Source: UBA8437 sp964646205 | GTDB lineage: Bacteria; Planctomycetota; Planctomycetia; Planctomycetales; Planctomycetaceae | Direction of reading: 5' to 3' | NCBI GenBank assembly: GCA_964646205.1 | Contig: CAZYAZ010000011.1 | Coordinates: forward strand, 1 to 64,000 | Length of the DNA: 64,000 nucleotides | Shown here: piece by piece, positions 36,299-45,189 of the stretch | Layout of the letters: every line of letters begins with the position of its first letter | Numbering within the stretch: the stretch's first letter is position 1 | Translations under genes and position numbers: made by a program | The notes under the pieces: model-generated | What the model was told of the DNA's origin: nothing | Databases searched by the model: none | What the model saw: the letters and a program-made list of their open reading frames with translations, nothing else

Positions 36299-37546
36299 AT
36301 GGTCCGCCTGATTTCTCTCGGCGTCTTGCTGGTGCTGATCATCTTCCTGGGGATTACCTTCTACCAGGTCGTGGCGCCGTTTCTATTGCCGTTGTTCCTG
36401 GCCGGCGTGGTGACAATTCTCTGTCGTCCGCTGCACGGGCGGATTCTGCGTCGTTTGCCGGATCGTCCCCGACTGGCTTCAGGCCTGACGACCGGTTCGG
36501 TTCTGGCGATCATCCTGGTGCCGTTGCTGGTCGGGGTCCTGGTCGCAACGCTGCAACTGTACTCGGTTGCTCGCGAGGCGATTGGGAGTGCCGACTGGGA
36601 TCAGCAGTTGAGCCGTTTGAGTCGAATAGCCTCCGACTGGGGGGTGATCGAGTTGTCTTCGAACGAGGCCGAGAATTCGTTGAAGCAGGACCTGGCCGAC
36701 GCGATGCGCGGCCTGGCGGATCGCAGCGCCGGGATTGCGACAAAAACCCTGGGACGTTGGGTTGGCAGTATCGTGTCGATGGCGGTCGGCGTGGCGATGT
36801 TTGGGATAGCCCTGTACTACTTCATGGCTGATGGCCCGGCTTTGCTGGCTGGCACTCGCCGGTTGATCCCGGTCAAGGACGATTACCAGCAGCGGCTTCT
36901 CGGCGAGTTCGAGACGGTCGTCCGCAGCGTGGTGACGGCCACGTTACTGGCCGCGGTGGTCCAGGGCGGGTTGACCGCGATCGCGTTGTGGGTTGTTGGT
37001 GCCGTCTATGACCTGGCACTTCTGCGCCACTTCTTCCTGTTCTTCGTGCTTGCGACTCTCACCTCGCTGGTGCCCGTCACCGGGGCCTGGTTGATCTGGG
37101 CTCCAGCGGCGATCTGGCTGGGTCTGGATGGTCACACGATGGGGGCGGTTGTATTGACGGCATTCGGAGTCGGTGTCATCGGAATGCTCGACAACGTGAT
37201 TCGTGTCCACGTGTTGCAGACCGATACGAAGCTGCATCCACTGCTGGCTTTTGTCAGTGTGTTGGGTGGCGTGCACGCGATGGGGTTGTGGGGGGTCTTC
37301 ATCGGTCCGATCGTGGCCTGTTGTCTGCACGCGTTGGTCGGGATTTTCAATGCGGAACTGGGCCGGGTGGACCTGAACGACTCGCCGGAAACTGAAGCCG
37401 AGAGCGTGCCGGATCCCGATACGGATTCCCTGGCGAATTTCAACCCGGACGAATCGCCTGGGGAGGCCGTGGCTGATTCGGATGAGGCGGGCGAACTGGT
37501 CAATGACAGCGAGTCCCCGCCCGAGAGCACCTCCGTTGACGGGTGA
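36299..37546 (+). CDS. AI-2E family transporter (PerM-like permease)
   Basis: 415 residues with about eight membrane segments. Family marks: paired N-terminal helices (ISLGVLLVLIIFLGITFYQ, then APFLLPLFLAGVVTIL), a large soluble section (about 90-160), and the conserved C-terminal VLGGVHAMGLWGVFIGPIVA. Homologues were named for AI-2 export; others act in Na+/H+ exchange, so the substrate is open. The last 50 residues form an acidic Asp/Glu/Ser-rich tail. No lux genes lie nearby. Confidence 0.9.
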   Translation: MVRLISLGVLLVLIIFLGITFYQVVAPFLLPLFLAGVVTILCRPLHGRILRRLPDRPRLASGLTTGSVLAIILVPLLVGVLVATLQLYSVAREAIGSADWDQQLSRLSRIASDWGVIELSSNEAENSLKQDLADAMRGLADRSAGIATKTLGRWVGSIVSMAVGVAMFGIALYYFMADGPALLAGTRRLIPVKDDYQQRLLGEFETVVRSVVTATLLAAVVQGGLTAIALWVVGAVYDLALLRHFFLFFVLATLTSLVPVTGAWLIWAPAAIWLGLDGHTMGAVVLTAFGVGVIGMLDNVIRVHVLQTDTKLHPLLAFVSVLGGVHAMGLWGVFIGPIVACCLHALVGIFNAELGRVDLNDSPETEAESVPDPDTDSLANFNPDESPGEAVADSDEAGELVNDSESPPESTSVDG

Positions 37547-37619
37547 AATCACCTCGCGGCGTGGATATGCTGAACCGTTCAACTTGTTTCCAGCTTCAGC
37601 CAGGAAGAGATGCACCGCC

Positions 37620-38705
37620 ATGATTGCCACCGTCTCGAAACACTCCACCCGGTCGACCGTGTCCGTTCTCGTGATGCTGTTGGCCACTGTCAGCCTCACT
37701 CTCGTTGCCACGCCGCCTTTGCCAGCAGCGGAGAAGGGTGGGTACCTGGACATCTACTTCATCGATGTTGAAGGAGGGGCGTGCACGCTGTTTGTTTCGC
37801 CGTCGGGCGAGTCGCTGGTGATCGATTCGGGTTACCCGGACAACAATGGCCGCGACCTGAAGCGGATCCTCCATGTCGTCAAGAACGTCGCCGGACTGAA
37901 GCACATCGATCACGCCGCGGTGACCCACTGGCACCGGGATCATTACGGCAATCACGCCGCTCTCTCGACCCAGATCAAGATCAAGAACTTCTGGGACCGG
38001 GGTATTCCGGACGCCCTGTCGGAGGATGACCAGTTCGAAGCCCGGGTTGCCGATTACCGTGCGGCGTCCCAGAACAAGTCGAAGGCCTTGAAGGCGGGTG
38101 ACAACCTGCCGGTGCGGTCGGGCAAGACGCCCTATTCGGTGCGGATCATGACGGCCAGTCGCGAGGTGATCAAGAACACGGGCAAGCGGAATCCATTCGC
38201 GAAATTGCACGAGCCCAAGCCCGAGGACAAGTCGGACAATGCCGCGAGTCTCAGTTTCCTGCTCGAGTTCGGCAAGTTCCGATTTTTGTGCTGTGGTGAC
38301 CTGACGTGGAACATCGAGGCGAAGTTGATGACCCCGAACAATCCCGTTGGCAAGGTCGACATGTACATGGTCACTCACCACGGGTTGCCCTCGAGCAACA
38401 ACCCCGTGCTGGTGCGGGCGATCGCTCCGAGAGTGGCGGTGATGTGCAACGGCCCGACCAAGGGAGGATCCGAAAGCGTTTTGAAGACGTTGGGCGAGTG
38501 CAAGTCGTTGAAGGCCCTGTACCAACTCCACCGCAACGTCAAGCTCGATCCGGCGTTGCAGACTCCGGCGAATTACATCGCCAACGGGGGGACGACCGAG
38601 GGGTGTGAGGGCGTCTGGGTCAAGGCCCGGGTGGCTCCCGGCGGCAAGAGTTACACGGTACAGATCGGTCCCAAGGGCGTGCCCCGGCGTTTCAAGTCTC
38701 GCTAG
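37620..38705 (+). CDS. Exported ComEC/Rec2-like MBL-fold hydrolase
   Basis: 361 residues. Signal peptide (about 10-37, ending PPLPAAEK). Metallo-beta-lactamase fold of the ComEC C-terminal type: YFIDVEGGACTLFVSPSGES, VIDSGYP, THWHRDHYGNH (metal motif with Asp-His), FRFLCCGDLTWN and MYMVTHHGLPSSNN. No ComEC membrane part is present, so it is a free periplasmic or secreted hydrolase; nuclease or phosphodiesterase activity is inferred. ATG at 37620; the open frame to 37482 overlaps the permease gene. Confidence 0.82.
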   Translation: MIATVSKHSTRSTVSVLVMLLATVSLTLVATPPLPAAEKGGYLDIYFIDVEGGACTLFVSPSGESLVIDSGYPDNNGRDLKRILHVVKNVAGLKHIDHAAVTHWHRDHYGNHAALSTQIKIKNFWDRGIPDALSEDDQFEARVADYRAASQNKSKALKAGDNLPVRSGKTPYSVRIMTASREVIKNTGKRNPFAKLHEPKPEDKSDNAASLSFLLEFGKFRFLCCGDLTWNIEAKLMTPNNPVGKVDMYMVTHHGLPSSNNPVLVRAIAPRVAVMCNGPTKGGSESVLKTLGECKSLKALYQLHRNVKLDPALQTPANYIANGGTTEGCEGVWVKARVAPGGKSYTVQIGPKGVPRRFKSR

Positions 38706-38783
38706 AGTGCTCCAGACTCGTCTTGGCTCCGCCGGCGTGTTGACTAGAATGCGTTCCGGCGGTCGTGTTCCCGGAGCCAACTC

Positions 38784-39539
38784 GTGTTCAAACGGATCAG
38801 AGGTGCGGTGCGCAGCCGGCTGGCCTTCGCGGCCGGTTGGGTGATGGGCTGGTTGGTCCGTGGTCTGTTCCGGACACAGCGTCTGACCGTCGTGGCGTTC
38901 AAGGAGGGGGGGACTCCCTACGAGCGGGAACTGACCGAGCGGTACCTGTTTTGTGGCTGGCACGAACAACTTTTGTTTGGTGGTTTCGCCGGTCGCAGCC
39001 GTCACCTCTCGGCCATGATCAGCCAGCACCGTGACGGTGCGCTGGTGGCTGGTTCGTTTTCGGCGATGGGAATGGCGATCGTACGGGGTTCGTCTTCTCG
39101 GGGCGGTACTCGCGCCTTGCGGCAAGCGCTCGAGGTGACCAAGACACGGCACATGGCCATCACGCCCGATGGCCCCCGGGGGCCCCGTCGTGTCCTCAAG
39201 GAAGGCGTCGTGTACCTGGCGTCGCGAACCGGTCTTGCGGTTGTGCCGGTGGCGTGCACGTCCAATCACGCGTTCCTGGTTCGCGGCAGTTGGACCGACA
39301 TGATCGTCCCACTTCCCTTTGGCCGGACCTGGATGATCTATGGAGAACCGATCGTTGTGCCGCCGAAAATAGGACGAGACGAACTGGCAAAATACACCCA
39401 CGACGTCCAGCGTGCCGTTGAGGATCTCAACGAGTACGCCGTTGAGTTGACCGGAGTGGCCATGCCGGTGGTGTCCGATCCACCGGTGGACGACAGTGAC
39501 ACTTCAGGATCCAACGATCACCGGGCACGAGCCGCCTAG
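38784..39539 (+). CDS. DUF374 lysophospholipid acyltransferase-like protein
   Basis: 251 residues. The DUF374 pattern is clear: CGWHEQLLFG, ISQHRDGALVA, GSSSRGGTRALRQAL, ITPDGPRGPRRVLKEGVVYLA and FGRTWMIYGEPIVV. The family is a branch of the LPLAT superfamily in which the HEQ and GSSSRGG segments form the acyltransferase pocket; a role in lipid A or other membrane lipid acylation is likely. GTG start at 38784 has GGAG eight bases upstream. Its stop shares CTAG with the opposing gene's stop. Confidence 0.85.
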   Translation: MFKRIRGAVRSRLAFAAGWVMGWLVRGLFRTQRLTVVAFKEGGTPYERELTERYLFCGWHEQLLFGGFAGRSRHLSAMISQHRDGALVAGSFSAMGMAIVRGSSSRGGTRALRQALEVTKTRHMAITPDGPRGPRRVLKEGVVYLASRTGLAVVPVACTSNHAFLVRGSWTDMIVPLPFGRTWMIYGEPIVVPPKIGRDELAKYTHDVQRAVEDLNEYAVELTGVAMPVVSDPPVDDSDTSGSNDHRARAA

Positions 39540-40006
39540 TCATCGACGGTGATGTCGATCGTGAAGTTGTTGAAGCGACGTTCGGGTTGAACATCTATCG
39601 TCAGTGTTGTGGTTTTCAATGACTGAAGTTTTTCGGGGACCTGGATTTCACCCGCCTTCGAGTCCGTGATCACCGCCACGCGATGGTGTCCGATGTGGAC
39701 ACCGGGTTTCCCACCGGTTGCCAGTTCGGATTGTCCGAGCGTGTCGAGCGTTCCCGTCGATTTCTTTTCGCCGTTGAGAGCGTTGGCACGACCCGAGAGG
39801 ACCTGTCCGGATGTCAGTGGCTTGCCGTTGATGCGAATCGTGACACGGCAAGCCACCAGCCTTTGTTCGTCCTCTGACACATTGCTCAGTACCCCGATGA
39901 CGACCATTGGAATCACCAGGAGCAGAATCGCGAGCAGGACCAATTTCCGGCCGTGGCCGGAGGTCTGGAAATCTGCCTGTTGAGATTCGGGAGTTGGCTG
40001 GTTCAT
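39536..40006 (-). CDS. Membrane-anchored hypothetical protein
   Basis: 156 residues. Hydrophilic start, one membrane segment (KLVLLAILLLVIPMVVIGVL, about 21-40), then a periplasmic domain with a Greek-key feel (CRVTIRINGKPLTSGQVL, GKPGVHIGHHRVAVITD), like carboxypeptidase-regulatory or transthyretin-like domains in planctomycete proteins. Function unknown. Divergent from the ThiF-like gene (150 bp between starts) and tail to tail with the DUF374 gene. Confidence 0.65.
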   Translation of the reverse strand: MNQPTPESQQADFQTSGHGRKLVLLAILLLVIPMVVIGVLSNVSEDEQRLVACRVTIRINGKPLTSGQVLSGRANALNGEKKSTGTLDTLGQSELATGGKPGVHIGHHRVAVITDSKAGEIQVPEKLQSLKTTTLTIDVQPERRFNNFTIDITVDD

Positions 40007-40156
40007 TCCGGGGAGGCCCTGATAGCGATGGATCTCTTGATGATGACAGATCGTCGATCGTGTCGCACGGGAGGGATAGCGGTTTGCAGGCTTCTTGTCA
40101 GGTAGACTACAGTCGAGCCGATCGGTTTCGGAGAGAACCAGGGAGTCAATCGGGCA

Positions 40157-41197
40157 ATGAATGGCGAGTGGGAAAGATACAGCCGTCAGATGTTGGTGGC
40201 CGGTATTGGCGAGGAGGGCCAGCGACGCCTGTTGGCCAGCCGAGTGCTGGTCTGTGGTTGCGGTGCTCTGGGCAGTGTGCTGGCTGATAGCCTGGCCCGG
40301 GCCGGCGTGGGACACCTGCGGATCGTCGATCGTGATTTCGTCGAGATCTCCAATCTCCAGAGACAGGTTCTCTTTGACGAGGACGACGTGGCCGGCCGGG
40401 TTCCCAAGGCGATCGCCGCCGCGGAGAAACTCTCCCGGATCAATTCCGGGATCACCCTGGAACCGATTGTCGCCGACATCGACCACACCAATATTCTCAG
40501 GTTCTTCGAGGGGATCGACCTGGTCGTCGATGGCACGGACAATTTCGAGGTGCGGTTCCTGGTCAACGATGCGGCCCTGGAAACGGGCACCCCGTGGATC
40601 TATGGCGGCTGCGTGGGGACACATGGTCAGACCATGGCGATTGTTCCCGGCGAATCGGCCTGCCTGCGGTGCCTGATCGAGGATGTGCCACCACCGGGAG
40701 CGGCGGAGACCTGTGACACGGCGGGAGTGCTGGGGGCTGCGATCAACGTGGTGGCCTCGTTGCAGACGGTCGCCGCGTTGAAAATTCTCTCGGGCCAGGC
40801 CGACCAGGTGGATCACGTGTTGACGATCGTTGACGTCTGGGACGGGACATTCCGCCGGATGGGAATGGGTGATTCGGCCGAGCGAGCCGGATGCAAGGCC
40901 TGTGGCGCAGGCGAGAGAACCTGGTTGAAAGGGGAGCGGGGCACCGAGACCACGGTCCTGTGTGGTCGGAATGCCGTGCAGGTCGCTCCACCGCCGGGCC
41001 TGTCGATCTCGCTCGATGAGTTGGCCCAGCGGTTGGAGGGGACGGGAGAGGTCACGGCCAATCCGTACCTGATGAGGCTGGTGCTGACCGACCCGGAGAT
41101 CGATCTGACCGTCTTTTCCGATGGCCGGGCGATCGTCAAGGGAACCCAGGACCTGGGGGTCGCCCGATCGCTGTACGCCCGTTACGTCGGGAACTGA
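40157..41197 (+). CDS. ThiF/MoeB/HesA-family E1-like adenylyltransferase
   Basis: 346 residues. Activates the C-terminal glycine of ubiquitin-like sulfur carriers. ATP-binding GCGALGS (34-40), IVDRDFVEISNLQRQ (57-70), VVDGTDNFEVRF, zinc cysteines Cys169/Cys172 and Cys246/Cys249, and Cys186 in ETCDTAGV. The final about 90 residues are an extension not found in E. coli MoeB or ThiF, and it is not a rhodanese domain. With one ThiS in the window (29458-29658), a role as ThiF is plausible, but MoeB function cannot be excluded. Directly followed by the cysteine-cluster gene. Confidence 0.85.
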   Translation: MNGEWERYSRQMLVAGIGEEGQRRLLASRVLVCGCGALGSVLADSLARAGVGHLRIVDRDFVEISNLQRQVLFDEDDVAGRVPKAIAAAEKLSRINSGITLEPIVADIDHTNILRFFEGIDLVVDGTDNFEVRFLVNDAALETGTPWIYGGCVGTHGQTMAIVPGESACLRCLIEDVPPPGAAETCDTAGVLGAAINVVASLQTVAALKILSGQADQVDHVLTIVDVWDGTFRRMGMGDSAERAGCKACGAGERTWLKGERGTETTVLCGRNAVQVAPPPGLSISLDELAQRLEGTGEVTANPYLMRLVLTDPEIDLTVFSDGRAIVKGTQDLGVARSLYARYVGN

Positions 41198-41226
41198 CGC
41201 GAACCACTGGTGGCGAGACGAAATCA

Positions 41227-42510
41227 ATGGACGGATTCGGCCTGCAACTGCCGACGATCCAGAACTGGAGCTGCCACAGTTGCAGCGAGTGCTGTACGAG
41301 GCACGTGGTTGAGATCACCGAGGAAGAGCGGCAGCGTCTGCTGGACCAGGGGTGGTCCGACGAGGACGAATTCACCGAGGGGACCCCGGTGATGGTGCGG
41401 GACCTCGGGCCGTTCTGGAACCGTCGCTGGCGGCTGGGACAGAAACCGGGGGGGGCCTGCGTGTTTCTCGACGAGCAAGGCCTGTGCCGGATTCATGCCA
41501 AGTACGGTGAACCGACCAAGCCGCTGGCCTGTCGAGTTTATCCCTATGCGTTTCATCCGCAGGGGCGGCAGGTCACTGTCAGCCTGCGTTACAGTTGCCC
41601 GTCGGTCGTCGAGAACAAGGGCCAGAGGGTGGCCGACCAGGAGAAGGTGCTGCGCGAGATGGCGCGAGAAGTGGTGCCCGAGGGGATCACCAGGGCACCG
41701 TCACCGGGGCTCCGCCGTGTCGGTGATCTCAAGTGGTTGCCCTTCCGACAGTTTGTTCACGGGCTGGATTACCTCCTGGCGGAGTCCGATGTGCCGGTGG
41801 CCACCAAGTTGATCGCGGCGGTGCGTTTTACCGACATGGTGAGCCAGGCACGGGTGAACCGGTTGACCGATGATCAACTGGTGGACTTTGTCGAGATCAT
41901 CCGGGAGGCCGCCCGGGATGAGACCCAGGCGTTGGCCGAATCCGTCGACAACCAGCCGCAGGGCCTGTCGTCATCGGGGCGGTTGTTGTTTCGTATGCTG
42001 GCGGCCCAGTACGCCCGCAATGACTCGCTGTCGAACTGGCGGACCGGGCTGATGGGACGTGTCCGATTGTTGAGGGTGGGAACCCGTTTTGCCCTGGGCC
42101 GCGGCATGGTGCCACCACTCCAGGATATCGATTGCCCGGTGACCTTTGCACAGTTGGAACAGCCCTTCGGCGGGCTGACTCCCGCGGCCGAGGAGATGTT
42201 CTCTCGCTACTTCCGGGTCAAGATCCAGGGGCTGCAGTTTTGTGGCCGGGCGTTTTTCGGCTTTGGGCTGATCGAGGGATTCCGCTCGCTGGCGCTGGTG
42301 TTTCCATCGATGCTCTGGCTGGCCAGGTTCATGGCTGCCGCCGACGGTCGCGATCAGTTGGAGACGGGCGACGTGGCCAAGGCGATCGAATTGGCCGATC
42401 ACTACCACGGTTACACGCCTCAGTTCAACCGGTTTCAGTACCGGTGGCAGATCGCGATGATGGCTCACCGGGGTGACATCTGCCGGGCGATTGACTGGTA
42501 CAGCCGTTGA
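41227..42510 (+). CDS. YkgJ-family cysteine-cluster protein
   Basis: 427 residues. N-terminal cysteine cluster Cys16, Cys19, Cys22, Cys23 (SCHSCSECC) followed by CVFLDEQGLCRIHAKYGEPTKPLACRVYPYAF: the CxxCxxCC...C...C...C pattern of the YkgJ/Fe-S or zinc cluster family. The rest (about 130-427) is helical and unassigned, longer than the usual 100-250-residue members. It follows the E1-like gene by 29 bp; a link to sulfur or metal chemistry is inferred. Confidence 0.8.
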   Translation: MDGFGLQLPTIQNWSCHSCSECCTRHVVEITEEERQRLLDQGWSDEDEFTEGTPVMVRDLGPFWNRRWRLGQKPGGACVFLDEQGLCRIHAKYGEPTKPLACRVYPYAFHPQGRQVTVSLRYSCPSVVENKGQRVADQEKVLREMAREVVPEGITRAPSPGLRRVGDLKWLPFRQFVHGLDYLLAESDVPVATKLIAAVRFTDMVSQARVNRLTDDQLVDFVEIIREAARDETQALAESVDNQPQGLSSSGRLLFRMLAAQYARNDSLSNWRTGLMGRVRLLRVGTRFALGRGMVPPLQDIDCPVTFAQLEQPFGGLTPAAEEMFSRYFRVKIQGLQFCGRAFFGFGLIEGFRSLALVFPSMLWLARFMAAADGRDQLETGDVAKAIELADHYHGYTPQFNRFQYRWQIAMMAHRGDICRAIDWYSR

Positions 42511-42538
42511 GCCTGTGTGGCTGTCGTGTCCGGTGAAT

Positions 42539-42919
42539 CTAGAACGCCAACCGGTACTGGATTCGGAACAGCGTTCCGGTTTACCCGGTCTCATAGTTGG
42601 GACTGGAATTGCCGGCTGGTACTCCATCGAGTNNNNNNNNNNNNNNNNNNNNNNNNNNNNNNNNNNNNNNNNNNNNNNNNNNNNNNNNNNNNNNNNNNNN
42701 NNNNNNNNNNNNNNNNNNNNNNNNNNNNNNNNCATCGAGTGTCAACTGGTGCTTGTGGGTTCCATTGATGAACCAGTTGATCCCGGCCGGGTACTCCCAA
42801 TTGTCGCCGAAGGCCGAGTGGACGGCATCAACTCGGCCCATGACCTCGATGGTTTTTTCGCAGAAGATTCCGGGGAACACGAGAACTTCCGCGGCAGCTG
42901 GTTCGGATCGCGCTATTCA
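42539..42919 (-). pseudogene. Remnant C-terminus of an OprO/P-type porin, interrupted by the assembly gap
   Basis: Read on the minus strand from 42916: about 60 residues of porin-like beta strands (EKTIEVMGRVDAVHS, NWEYPAGINWFINGTH) up to the gap, then LDGVPAGNSSPNYETG, a TAA, and TLFRIQYRLAF followed by a stop at 42539-42541, the aromatic end of an outer-membrane barrel. A TGA at 42917-42919 cuts the frame on the other side, and no N-terminal part exists: upstream is the leader of the intact porin gene. So only the last about 110 residues survive, with one nonsense codon. Confidence 0.7.
42633..42732. other. Assembly gap (100 N)
   Basis: Exactly 100 N, a nominal scaffold gap. Both flanks end in the same eight bases, CATCGAGT (42625-42632 and 42733-42740), so the true sequences may simply overlap. 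Confidence 0.98.
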
Positions 42920-43142
42920 GCAAGCGTTTCAACCCGCACAAACCACACAACCGTTACTATCGGCACGATTTGGTTCGATGGACGATGGAACAAAAGGCAA
43001 CATACGCAAATTGGGTGCTATTGGTTTGATTGAAAGAATCGGAGTTTTCGGCAAAACCACTATGGAACTGTTTCGAGAATTGACGAAATATTTTGCAGGG
43101 TCGGAAAAGCTACAGCTATGGAATTCTAAAAGAGGCTGATTG

Positions 43143-44672
43143 ATGTGCCGTTTGGCGTGCGCATTGGTGTTGGGAGTCGTTGCGATCACAACGGGGTCGA
43201 CCAGCCAGGTCTTTGCACAGGGCACGCCCAAGTCTGAGACCCCGCTGCTGGAAGAGTTGCGAGACCGTTTGGACGCTCAGGAAGCCGAATTGTCCGCATT
43301 GCGGGCGGCCCTGAAACGTCAGCAGGAGGCTGAAAATGGTCCGGTTCGGCAAGTGTCTTCTGCGATCGATTTGACGGAAATCGCTACTGATCCAACCGGA
43401 AACGACGACGGAATCGGTCTGGATGAAATTCTGTCAGGGATGAACAAGAGGATCGACGGAACGGTCAAACCGGGGACGTCAGCCAACACTATGAAAGTCG
43501 TTGGTCGTGTTCACGTCGACTACTGGGGTTTTCCGGAATCTTCCGCGGCTGTGAATGCAATTGAGACCGGCGATCCAACTCGCTCGCCCCAGGATCGCCT
43601 TGGATTTCGCCGTATACGGTTCGGTGTTCGTGGCAATGTGAATCCGAACATGGAATACCGGATCGAGATGGAGTTCGCCGGTGCCAACAATTCCGAGTTT
43701 CGTGATGTGTGGCTCGGCTTTCACGACCTGGACGTTTTGCAGACGGTGCTGATCGGTAACCAGAAACGGCCCTATGGTTTGGATCACCTCAACAGCAGCC
43801 GTTACAACGTCTTCATCGAGCGGCCGTTCGTGATCGAGTCGTTCAACCAGGACGCGCGGCGTCTGGGGATCGCCTCCTACGGTGTGTCGGATGACCAGGA
43901 GTGGAATTGGCGGTTCGGCGTCTACAACCAGCGTTTGATCCAGGACGAGGGCCAGTACATCAACGACCATTTGCAGGCGGAAATCGCCGGTCGATTGGCC
44001 ACCACGTTTCTCTGGGAAGATGATGGTCGTGATCATGGCCACCTGGCCATTCACGGTACCGTGGCTCATCCTGACGGCAATGCGATCAACAACGGCAGTC
44101 AGGACAACGAGGCTCGTTTCCGTCATCGCCCGGAAGCCCGCAGCGTCAATCGTTGGCTCGACACTGGACGGATCTCGGGAGCTGACTGGTACACGATGAT
44201 CGGCATGGAATCTCTGGTGAACCTTGGTCCACTGCAATTGTGCGGCGAGTTCCAGAACCTCTGGTTGGAGCGGGATCCCGGTGCGGGCCCCGATGTCCAC
44301 CTGATGGGTGGATACGCCTACGTTTCCTATTTCCTGACAGGTGAGAACATGACCTGGTCCAGGAAGTCTGGCACTGTCGGCCGTGTGAAGCCCAACGAGA
44401 ACTTTTTCATGGGATCCGGCGGCGACGCCGGCGGGTGGGGTGCCTGGCAACTCGCACTGCGATGGTCGTATGCCGATTTCACCGATGCGGATATCACTGG
44501 TGGTGTTGGGGAATCCCTGACCTTCGGAGTCAACTGGCACTGGAATCCCAACGCCCGAATGCAGTTCAACTTCATCGATGGGCGAATTGCCGATCGTGAT
44601 GTCTTCGCTGGAGGGCCGCTGGACGGTGGCAGCTACCAGATCATTGGCACACGATTCCTGATCGATTTTTGA
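43143..44672 (+). CDS. Phosphate-selective porin O/P-like outer-membrane protein
   Basis: 509 residues. Signal peptide 1-25 (ends QVFAQ), coiled coil about 33-65 (LLEELRDRLDAQEAELSAL) that could stand in the periplasm or cell wall region, then a 16-strand-like beta barrel typical of OprO/OprP: GRVHVDYWGFP, GFRRIRFGVRG, NPNMEYRIEMEFAG, IGNQKRPYGLDHLNSS, FIERPFVIESFNQDARRLG. It ends in FLIDF with a terminal Phe, as expected for barrel assembly. Ligand may be phosphate or other anions. ATG 43143 has AGAGG upstream; a TTG at 43140 precedes it. Whole gene present between the two gaps. Confidence 0.9.
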   Translation: MCRLACALVLGVVAITTGSTSQVFAQGTPKSETPLLEELRDRLDAQEAELSALRAALKRQQEAENGPVRQVSSAIDLTEIATDPTGNDDGIGLDEILSGMNKRIDGTVKPGTSANTMKVVGRVHVDYWGFPESSAAVNAIETGDPTRSPQDRLGFRRIRFGVRGNVNPNMEYRIEMEFAGANNSEFRDVWLGFHDLDVLQTVLIGNQKRPYGLDHLNSSRYNVFIERPFVIESFNQDARRLGIASYGVSDDQEWNWRFGVYNQRLIQDEGQYINDHLQAEIAGRLATTFLWEDDGRDHGHLAIHGTVAHPDGNAINNGSQDNEARFRHRPEARSVNRWLDTGRISGADWYTMIGMESLVNLGPLQLCGEFQNLWLERDPGAGPDVHLMGGYAYVSYFLTGENMTWSRKSGTVGRVKPNENFFMGSGGDAGGWGAWQLALRWSYADFTDADITGGVGESLTFGVNWHWNPNARMQFNFIDGRIADRDVFAGGPLDGGSYQIIGTRFLIDF

Positions 44673-44676
44673 TCCG

Positions 44677-44776
44677 NNNNNNNNNNNNNNNNNNNNNNNN
44701 NNNNNNNNNNNNNNNNNNNNNNNNNNNNNNNNNNNNNNNNNNNNNNNNNNNNNNNNNNNNNNNNNNNNNNNNNNNN
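44677..44776. other. Assembly gap (100 N)
   Basis: Exactly 100 N. The gene to its right is cut with only 111 codons present, so unless that gene is truly truncated the gap must be longer than drawn. Confidence 0.98.
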
Positions 44777-45111
44777 TTGAGCAGGCTGTCTCGGGAGGTG
44801 TGCGCGGTGGTCGAGAGGTGGTAGTAACGGACCCGATCACCAAGTTCACCCCTGAGCCGGTTCTCCAGGGCAGATTCGATCTGCAACAGGACCGAGCCGC
44901 CCAGGGTCAGCACATCCAGCATGCCATCATCCCGCGATGTCGGTGCCGAGACCGCACCGGAGGACCGCAACTCGGGGTAGTAGTAATCCCAGACGTCGGC
45001 TTCCACACGCACCAGCCGCAGCACAGTCACGACGACCATCGCCAGGAAGGCGATGTAGGTTGCGACGAACCAACGTCGGCGACGGGGTGAAGGAGAGGTC
45101 GAGTCGGGCAT
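44777..45111 (-). CDS. SGNH-hydrolase-like membrane protein, 3' part lost in gap
   Basis: N-terminal 111 residues only. Arg-rich start, one membrane segment (about 15-32), then a lumenal/periplasmic stretch with DVLTLGGSVLLQIESALENR and YYHLSTTAHTSRDSLL. The LGGS block and the TSRDSL segment match the beginning of SGNH/GDSL-type hydrolases (catalytic Ser in GGS). The catalytic Asp-His block would lie in the missing part. Divergent from the GT-C-like gene, 78 bp between starts; a shared role in surface polysaccharide acylation is possible. Confidence 0.65.
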
Positions 45112-45189
45112 GGCAAGCTGCCATTATAGCCGGGTCCAGGGCCTGGTGTGCTATTCTGGCTGGACCAGTTGATCCAGGAGCGTGGCGGA

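Noticed and set aside
42473..43139. Open frames running through the N gap
   Set aside because: They depend on unknown bases; only the porin-like minus-strand frame has protein similarity.
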